Shown here piece after piece: positions 56,516 to 64,000 of a DNA stretch of 64,000 nt. The first letter of the stretch is position 1; every line of letters begins with the position of its first letter. The notes beneath the pieces are model-generated. The model saw only the letters and a list, made by a program, of their open reading frames with translations, ran no database searches and was not told where the DNA came from. The DNA comes from Imbricaverruca yamaguchii (Eukaryota; Arthropoda; Thecostraca; Neoverrucidae), in assembly GCA_034440575.1 (NCBI GenBank), contig JAOTOL010001634.1, forward strand, positions 669,001 through 733,000, read 5' to 3'. The position numbers were made by a program, and so were the translations under genes.

Positions 56516-57095
56516 GCAGTGTGTACCTGGCAAACAAACCCAGCTGTCTCATCACTCTCACATTACACACTGCACAGTGGTGATGCGCACTCCACCAGAG
56601 CATAAGCTGTGTACCTGGCAAACAGACCAAACTGTCGCATCACTCTCACACCGCACCGTCTACAGTAGTGGCCCACACTCCACCAGAGCATAAGCTGTGT
56701 ACCTGGCAAACAGACCAAACTGTCGCATCACTCTCACACCGCACGGTCTACAGTAGTGGCCCACACTCCACCAGAGCATAAGCTGTGTACCTGGCAAACA
56801 GACCAAACTGTCGCATCACTCTCACACCGCACGGTCTACAGTAGTGGCCCACTCAGGAAAGCTGTGACCGGAACAACTCGCATCTCACCAAGGGGACACT
56901 CCACCAGAGCATAAGCTGTGTACCTGGCAAACAGACCAAACTGTCGCATCACTCTCACACCGCACGGTCTACAGTAGTGGCCCACACTCCACCAGAGCAT
57001 AAGCTGTGTACCTGGCAAACAGACCAAACTGTCGCATCACTCTCACACCGCACGGTCTACAGTAGTGGCCCACACTCCACCAGAGCGTTAGCCCG
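56516..57095. repeat. 88-bp satellite array, about six units
   Basis: The phrase CACCAGAGCATAAGCTGTGT starts at 56593, 56681, 56769, 56902, 56990 and (as CACCAGAGCG) 57078. Spacings are 88, 88, 133, 88 and 88. The 133 interval holds one unit plus a 45-bp piece (CTCAGGAAAGCTGTGACCGG...). A more diverged half unit precedes at about 56520. Units are nearly identical, so the array is young. Confidence 0.95.
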
Positions 57096-57450
57096 CTGCG
57101 GTGTTTTCCTCACCAGAGCCCTCCCCACTTGCTGGAGCAGTTTACGATGCTACCCATGTGTCGCCACATGCATCTGACGGCCGGTCTGACGTCCAGCCGT
57201 GGTCTTCCGGCACGATGCTATCGAGTATATCGACAAACCCGCCTTACATATTTATCTGGGCTTAGATTGAGATAAGGATAAGGACAATGATGATGGTGGA
57301 CAAAAGTACACTGCCGCGAGCCGAATTCAGTCACTATAGCTGAACGGTGGCTGATGCACTAGGTTTCACTACTTTGCGATATGACCTATGGAGTTCCATG
57401 CACCACTAAGCTACCATTCACTACTTTATATATTTTGCAACGCAATAACT

Positions 57451-57533
57451 ATTTTCGTTACCAGTAAGCTCATCTTTGGTTTCCAACTCCCCCGCCTCGT
57501 AGGCATTCGCTTGTGCGTACTGGTAACGAAAAT
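57451..57533. repeat. Perfect 16-bp inverted repeat, 51-nt spacer
   Basis: ATTTTCGTTACCAGTA (57451-57466) and TACTGGTAACGAAAAT (57518-57533) are exact reverse complements. They may be the tips of a tiny inverted-repeat element or a transcribed hairpin. Confidence 0.9.
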
Positions 57534-59559
57534 ATAAAATAGTCTACTACTAATGTGATAATCATATTCGAATCTGTTAATCCTGACTTACGATCCTGCA
57601 CGTACAAAATATGCTGACAGAGATATGTTGGATGCGATAATAATGATGTGCTATATATCAGCTGCAACTGATCGGAACAATTCGCGCTCCTTGTGCTAGC
57701 CGAAGCCAATAGGCCGCGTCAGCTAAATTCACGTAACCAGCTTAGAATTAGTGGCCAACTCACCGGTATAAAGAATTGTCTGAGTCCTCTATCCAATCGG
57801 GGGCTGCCAGTACGACGGAACAACGCTCGGCGGCTTCAAGGCCGCCGCTGCTCCTCCAAGGCTGACTTGTTGCCGAAAACCTAACTCGACTGAACCGACC
57901 GCCAGATAGCTCCTAGCTGGTGTCTGAAGCCTTGACTGCGAGAACAGCCAGCGAACATAAGCGTTCCATGCCAACTGAAATGTTTAGGCGGCTATTCCCC
58001 CACTATTTCACGTCTTGTTGAATAATGCTATTGAAGTGGTATTTGTGAGTTCATAGTATTAAACAGGCAAGCATACCGGTCGTTGATACGCGACCCGAGT
58101 GCTGAACGCCGCCAGGTGTGGGGTCGGGCTTGGTCAGTGAGATGCGTCTACGAGCCGACGTCAGTCGATTTCTATTCTGACCCCAAACGGCGCGGGGACA
58201 GTGGGTCGCATCACTGTTGGCAGTCTCCAAGAGCATGACTTCGACTAAGATTCCCGGCCACAGCCGGAACCGAGCTGCGATCGACTCCGGCTGCTCCCAC
58301 CGACGGGAGCGGACTGGTCAACGTCACTGGTCCAGGCAGGTCAGGGCTATGACGACACCGGGTCAGGCTGGGATGTTGGGCGAGCATGTATAGTTTGGAT
58401 TTTGGGCGTGTAAGCTGCTTCGGCTACATTGCGCATGTTGAGCGATGTGATGATGTGGTGGCGTTTATGCCGTTACCATCGTCGCGTGCGATGTGGTGCT
58501 GTGCTCATTTTGTGTTCAGCTTGCGCGATTTGTGAGGTGTGTCGTGAGTGGGGGCTGGACAGCAAGAGATTACCTATGGCATGCGGTTGCGATGGACGTG
58601 CAAATCACGTAACCCCACGCAAACGTGAGCATATGTGATTGCGTCATAGCATACGTGTGCGTCAACGCAGATTTGGTGGTGTGATCTGTGCTGATGCCAG
58701 GGGCTGTGCTGTGGCTTCCGTTCGCAAGTTATCATCAGCACAATGACATGTGAGAAAAATGCAGCTCAGTGCATTACAGATCCGCAATAACCTTTGCCCA
58801 GTCCGGCTCAGCACATTTCGCGTAACCTGCTTCCTCTGAAAATGATCACTATTTTAATGATTTACGTTAGTAAATAATACTGCCAGGATACCAGCGCACC
58901 GAGTCGACAATTAAAAAACAAAGGCATCAGCTTTTTTCTCCTATTTTGTGAATATTCCACAAAAACTGGACCATTTATTTGATCGGCAAATAGATCAAAG
59001 TTATGGTTTGCTGCAAAAAAGGGTATCATGAGCCCCAACATCACGGTCGGATATGTACCCGAAGCATGGGTGTAGTCACTGGGGGGGCATTATTTAATAG
59101 CATGTACCTTTACTATCTTGTGTTTTCGCTTGGGTGGAAAGTTGCGTTTTGAGAGACAAAATAATTGGCATTATCGCAAGGTTTCATGCGTCTTAGGTTG
59201 CATTCTCCTGCGCATATATCGATATATCTTGAACAAAAGTGGCTTTGTGTGTCTTTGGATATTTCCAAGACCATGGAGATGAGTCATGAGTCCTTAGTCA
59301 CGTACGTTAATTTAACGTATTCGAATTTGTATTCAGCAACGAGTTCGTCAGAGGTGTATTTGTGTCGGCATTGGCGTTCAGCGACGGGTTTATGATCGTT
59401 CGTATCCCTGACCACAAATGCTTCTGCCTGTACTGTACACGCTGGAAACAACTACATAGGTCTTACATGACCACTTTAGCAGTCAAGGTTCAACGCAAAC
59501 CGGTTTCTTCGGTTGCGTCCCATTTTTTTAGCTTTCACTCGAACCTCCCCAAATCTAGT
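57534..59559. other. Intergenic stretch without a supportable gene
   Basis: No convincing exon. 58070-58620 is moderately GC-rich with short random open frames. Confidence 0.45.
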
Positions 59560-60518
59560 ATCAGGCGATAGCCTGTGGTGAACCGTCGTGTAGCATTTCA
59601 AACCGGTGCATGTCAAGGTCAAAGATTAGCTTCGGTCGCCCAAAATTTTCCCGTTTCCGCTCAAACCTATCCAATTCTGGTAAAGAAGCGATAGCCAGCG
59701 GTGAACACTCGAGTAGCATTTCAAGCCTGCACATGGCAAGGTCAATGGTTTGATTGAGTTCTTCGATGGCCTCGCGTTTCGTCGCTATGGCTTCGATTTG
59801 CAGAGCATGGATGCCATTTGACGTCGCTTGCTGTGCGGTATCAGAAAGTTGCAAATTAGGAATAATCTCGACGAGTCAAGATTCAAGCTGACTTCTTCGG
59901 TCGTCTGGCTTTCTTTCGTTTTCGCTCAAGCCTACTCGGATCCACTATCAAGCGAAGGCCTATGGTGAACCATCGAGTAACATTTTGAAGACGGGATATG
60001 TCAAGGTCAAACCACAATGTCAAAGGCCAGTTTAATATTTTTTAACTCCTCGCCATTCGTCGCTATGAGTTCAATTTGCGCTGGATGTCGACGTGGCTTT
60101 GGTCTGTCACTATGGGTTCAATTCGACATGGCTTGTGCCGTATTATAATGCAACAAAATCGAAATAACTTCACAGGTCAAAGGTCAAATTAAAATTATTC
60201 GGTCGCCTCGCATTTTTTCTTCGCCCTAACCTACCCACAGCTGGTATCAAGCAATAGCCCGTGGTGAACCTCGAGTAACATCTCAGACCGGGATATGTCA
60301 ATGTCAGACCACAGGATCAAAGGTTAGTTTGAGTTGTTGGAAGTCCTCGCGCCTTGTTGCTATGTGTTTCATTTTCATCAAGTGGATATTCGAAATGCTG
60401 TGAGGTATTCTAGCAAACTATTCAGAAATCACAATAGTTTTCCAAGTCAAAGGTCGAAATCATGTCTCAGGTCGCCTCGCGTTTCGTTATTTTATCCGAA
60501 AACTACACATGTTTGGTA
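59560..60518 (-). repeat. Dispersed composite repeat, copy 2 (tandem part)
   Basis: Three to four diverged units of 180-250 bp share ATGTCAAGGTCAAA, TCGTCGCTATGGCTTC and GTGGTGAACCRTCGAGTARC. On the minus strand one 97-codon stretch is open (59561-59854): LQIEAIATKREAIEELNQT, CRLEMLLECSPLAIA, MHRFEMLHDGSPQAIA. The unit peptide recurs at 41.6-41.8 kb. A MITE separates it from its continuation at 61370. Confidence 0.7.
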
Positions 60519-61369
60519 TTAACCCGCGCCGTCTCTCCGGTCCGGGTCCTCACACCCCGTTTCGTGAGTAACCCCCCTCTAAAATCCAAACTAAGCATCC
60601 CACGAAAACTAAAGAGAGAAAAAGAGAACGCCATCGGAAAGCGCTCGACGAGTAGGGTCAGGATCCACCCCTCCCCCCAAAAGAAAAAAAATTCCCCCAA
60701 AAGTGACGTCACTAGCGGGCTAGCTTTTCACGACTTTTCACGACTTACGTTATGTTTTTGGCTCTGGGGGGGGGTTCATTTTGGAGGATATTTGAAAAAT
60801 AAAAAATGGAATCAGGAAAGGACAGCGAAATCGGCCAGGGCCATGCAGTTTTGTGAACCCAAAAATAAAAACCTAGTTTTTTTTAATTTCGACATTTTGA
60901 GTATTAAGTTTTCTTTAATTTTCCTGTTCTAATGGGTAGAGCAGACGGAGAAAGGTTGTTGGAAGTCAACTTGCCCCAATATAAAATTCTTACTTTAGCC
61001 AGAATCTTCGATTTAAACTACAATAGGCAAATATCCAAAATTTATATGTAGTCAAAAACGGAAGAAAAAAATATCACACGTTTTGTTCCATCCCTAAAGA
61101 TAACCAAACACTGAAAGTTTCATTAAAATATCTGTATCTGTCAAAGCGTGACGATTGGTTGATTTTTTTTTTGGAGGTGACCTCAATTGACCTTGACTAA
61201 CTCATTGACCCTAGATGACCTGACTTCAAAATTACGTAACAGCATGCCAAATTGATGTGGGAAAGGGTATGCCAAATTTTGACGCGCTGCCGCGTGCCGT
61301 TCGTTCAATCTCCGCGAAAACCCTGAGGGGGCGATTGAAGACCCCCTCCCCCGAAACGGGACGGGTTAA
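60519..61369 (+). mobile_element. piggyBac-like MITE (family 1), copy 4
   Basis: It begins TTAACCCGCGCCGTCTCTCC and ends CGAAACGGGACGGGTTAA; both TTAA borders are intact. It is the cleanest copy and is inserted within the tandem part of a dispersed repeat, so it is younger than that repeat. Interior landmarks are shared with the other three copies. No transposase frame. Confidence 0.9.
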
Positions 61370-61745
61370 GAGATTGCCTGTGGGTGACCCTCGAGTAACA
61401 TTTCAGCCGGGGACATGTCGGGTCAAGCCTCAAGGTCAAAGGTTAGTTCTAATTTTCCAAAGTCCTCGTGTTTTGTCGCTATGACTTCAATTTGCATTAT
61501 GTGGGTGTCATTCAACTTGGTGTGTCTTACGGTATCAGGATGTTGAGATATTCAACTAATTTCGAAGGTGTCGTAGGTCCAGTGTGTGCACAATGATTGA
61601 GTGTAATAGGAATAGGAGGATCACATCTCTTTTTGTTTGCAACCGTTGTGATAGTAGGCACTCATATCCTATATGACCAGGAGCTCCCCAAAGAAATCCA
61701 TCATGACCTGTTTCGACGGCGCCCTCATCGCTATTTACACTGCCA
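61370..61745 (-). repeat. Dispersed composite repeat, copy 2 (continuation after MITE)
   Basis: After the MITE the tandem wording resumes (GTGACCCTCGAGTAACATTT, TTTTGTCGCTATGACTTCA). The non-tandem head follows, which inverted reads GFLWGAPGHIGY and LLHSIIVHTLDLR, matching FLGGTPGHIGW and LSHSIIVHTSELR at 41.4-41.6 kb. Confidence 0.68.
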
Positions 61746-61869
61746 CATTGCTGTTTCTGACGTCTAAAATATTGATTTTTTCTCAAATTGTGCGCTTTCC
61801 TCTTAATGGTTGAACGGAAGTCGTCAAATTTGTAAGAAAACCCACACGTGAATGCGCACAATTATACAT

Positions 61870-63269
61870 CCAGCCGGGGGTCATAACCCCAAGAGAGCAA
61901 TGTTGTGATCAGGGTAGATCAAGGAATTGCCATGGGGGCAGTAGCATCCCCGCGAAATTCTTCCCGGGGGCAAGGTTGAAAGGGGGCCTCCTGTTCCCCG
62001 AAAGGGGGCCTCCATTGTGTTAGGGCCTCCTGTTGTTTTCAGGCTCTGATTATAGTTCTGGAATGGGAAGCATGATTTCGTGTTGATGTCTTGTTTGTTC
62101 TTGTGATGGTGCATCATGTACGCAAAGCGTTATCGAAATAATGGTTTTTAGCTCAGAACTGAGCCATGCCAGGTTATGAATAAGTAATATGTTGATAAAA
62201 ACCTAAATGCCAAAACAAACAAATGTCTTCATGCTTTCTGGACCAGAAGAATCTTCTCGCTGGCCTCTAGATTGGAACGAGCTGGCGGGGCTGGTGCTGA
62301 GCATATCTTAAAGATATCTCCCATTGATGAAACCACTTTTATGTCCTCCAAGTCAAACTGAATATATATTGAATTCATCACTACTGTCAGTCATTCCCAC
62401 CAGCTTGATGTCATCAGCAATCTTAAACGATCATTCAGTCGTATCAGTCCCAGGACGACAATTTCGCGAAGGTGATAACAAGAAGTGGATTGAATTGGTT
62501 TTCTGATCGCCAGCTTAGGGATTAATTAATTTGTATAACATTTGGTGCTGGCATGATTCTTATGTCATCCAGTGATGGTCCCTGCATTCCTTCCACGATT
62601 TCTCGCTTGGCTGTGTCGTTGAAGCGAGAAAGTGTGTCGATGAACAGTTGGAAGTGGCTATTTCTGCGATGAGTGAAGTGCGTAGCCAACAAGTCATGGA
62701 CTGGTGGCCTGCTGAAGAGATGTCCACGCTGTCACGCCGACCGTTTGGCATGCGTTCCGCGGCCCAGACATCCGGTGAGCACCTGGCAGGCCTGGCGGCA
62801 TTAGCATGCGGCGCCCGCACTCTCTGGAGAGTTGGCGGCTCAGTGAAAGGCTGTCACACCCTGACGGTCTGCGGTTCGCACTTACACTGGCCACACAAAG
62901 TGCTAACTGTCACTTGTGTGGTCTCTGCAACCGGCGGCAAAATGGCACTGCAACTGTGCGTCTGGCGGATCTCCAGACGTGTAGTGTACACGCACCCATG
63001 ATCATTTGACGTATGGTGTGGGAGTAGGCGTGGATCCCGTCCCTCGCTGAGGTGTTTCACGTACCATTTCAGAAGTGTGAATGTTATGAAACTTATATTT
63101 ATTCCTGAGTATTTCGTTGATATATCCCATGAACACATCCGAGCTCTTGTCTGGTCAGGAACTGCCAATAGGAAGGTGTGCTCAAGTTTTATTTGTATGC
63201 TTTTTGTATGCATGGACTAATTTGGCACTATGCTTTGCCGCAACGAAAAAATGCTGTGTGCCTTTTATT
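61870..63269. other. Intergenic stretch without a supportable gene
   Basis: 61950-62030 has GGGGGC/CTCC repeats. 62640-63000 is GC-rich and open for 117 codons on plus and 86 on minus, but neither peptide shows a motif or a clear splice site. Confidence 0.4.
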
Positions 63270-63960
63270 ATATAGCTGGCTGTTCATTTCGCTCCTAGAC
63301 AGAAGCACAGCCAAGGGAGCCAGAGGCTCGTCCCAGTAAGCTCGTACGTCCGCCCCGGAGTCCCTTGGTCAGTTCAGGGGCCCTCCTTCACGATACCCCC
63401 CCCCCTGCCCGGTATGAATCCACTCTTTCGAAAACTTTGTCATCATCACGCCAGTGATAGAAGCGCGGTTTCAGTTCCCCATGGGCCCAAGAGCCCTTCA
63501 TGTCGATTCCTGGTCCTCTCGGACGACTCTGGGTCCTCCTGTGCATCGGAGTGCTCTCCGCGGCGCAGGGGCACAACGTAGCGATCTAGAGCCTTCTCTG
63601 TCAGTTCGGGAGCCTTTTTTTCAACAACTTAGGCCATCTTCTTCAGGTAAGCCGGATGCCTATTTTGGAACTTGTGGGTCCTGCCCATCAGGTCAGGAGC
63701 CCTGCTTTGGCTTTGGCTCCGCCATCAGCCCAGGGGTCCTTCACATTGGCTAGGGACCCTCTCCGCCAGCTCGGCGACCCTTCCAACGATATTGGGCCAA
63801 TTCCGTCGATCTAGAAGCTCTTCACCTCAGCCCAGCCAAGGGCCTTCCCGAGGACATTCTCTGTCGACTCTGGGCCACCTTCATCGGTCCGGTACCCTTT
63901 CCGTCAGCCCGGGACCCTCTTCGTCGGTGTCCAGGGGCTTTCAGTGTGTTTATTTATTGG
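63270..63960. repeat. Degenerate tandem repeat, GGGCCCTTCGTCAGTTC-like unit
   Basis: Imperfect 25-30-bp units alternate GTCAGYYCRGGRACCCT and CTTCGTCGGTCC wording to the window's end. It resembles other decayed arrays in the window in style but not in consensus. Confidence 0.6.
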
Positions 63961-64000
63961 GTGGTTGACGACACACTTTTTGCGCATTCACGGCTAATGG

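Noticed and set aside
56593..57080. 88-bp regularly spaced repeats as a possible CRISPR array
   Set aside because: Whole 88-bp units are repeated; there are no variable spacers between conserved repeats, and the genome is eukaryotic.
61640..61745. Integrin-like FG-GAP motif from GFLWGAPGHIGY
   Set aside because: Only the GAPG core matches; there is no repeat of the domain and the segment belongs to a dispersed repeat.
62648..63001. 117-codon plus-strand frame in a GC-rich block
   Set aside because: There is no motif, no homologous copy in the window and no convincing splice site; the overlapping minus frame is equally open.

Overview
This window is eukaryotic and almost certainly animal DNA, most likely from an arthropod; a chelicerate is a guess. 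There are no operons, ribosome-binding sites or dense open frames. Instead there are short exons with GT-AG borders, kilobase introns, TA/TG microsatellites, many minisatellites, two kinds of non-LTR retrotransposon, a tRNA-headed SINE and families of TTAA-flanked non-autonomous DNA elements. I would call it a repeat-dominated accessory region containing one real local gene cluster.

The gene cluster lies at 13.5-33.2 kb, in a tandem segmental duplication with a unit of about 12.5 kb. Each unit has two parts. On the minus strand is a small multi-exon gene (A at 14046-18102, B at 26601-30678). Its splice sites and phases can be read exactly, and it predicts a 135/138-residue protein: signal peptide, Tyr/Asn/Gln/Pro-rich segment, Gly-rich segment, one very Val-rich membrane helix and an acidic tail. 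A conserved fourth exon (13825-13922; 26401-26477) is probably an alternative or additional 3' end. On the plus strand, facing away, is a second family in three copies (19.4-20.0, 21.9-23.3 and 32.0-32.6 kb). It has a short conserved open block followed by a 12-bp minisatellite that differs greatly in length between copies. I do not recognise either family.

Layout: 0-1.6 kb, 60-bp minisatellite. 1.8-2.8 and 8.9-9.9 kb, two inverted copies of a roughly 1.05-kb TTAA element. 8.1-8.6 kb, a coding fragment of a dispersed arthropod protein family. 13.5-33.2 kb, the duplicated cluster. 33.7-36.4 kb, two inverted copies of an 830-860-bp piggyBac-like MITE around a piece of the first TTAA family. 37.5-40.7 kb, a decayed LINE with endonuclease, reverse transcriptase and RNase H. 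41.4-44.1 kb, degenerate tandem repeats with a SINE inserted. 45.3-45.9 kb, a possible two-exon gene. 47.4-48.2 kb, another MITE. 52.2-54.0 kb, a CR1/Rex1-like LINE fragment. 56.5-57.1 kb, 88-bp satellite. 59.6-61.9 kb, a satellite-like dispersed repeat interrupted by a fourth MITE. 63.3-64 kb, a degenerate tandem repeat. Several perfect inverted repeats stand out, chiefly a 44-bp palindrome at 18892-18935 and a 17-bp-stem hairpin at 12725-12766.

All translations and alignments were done by eye. Family names for transposons rest on motifs and ends; no database was consulted.
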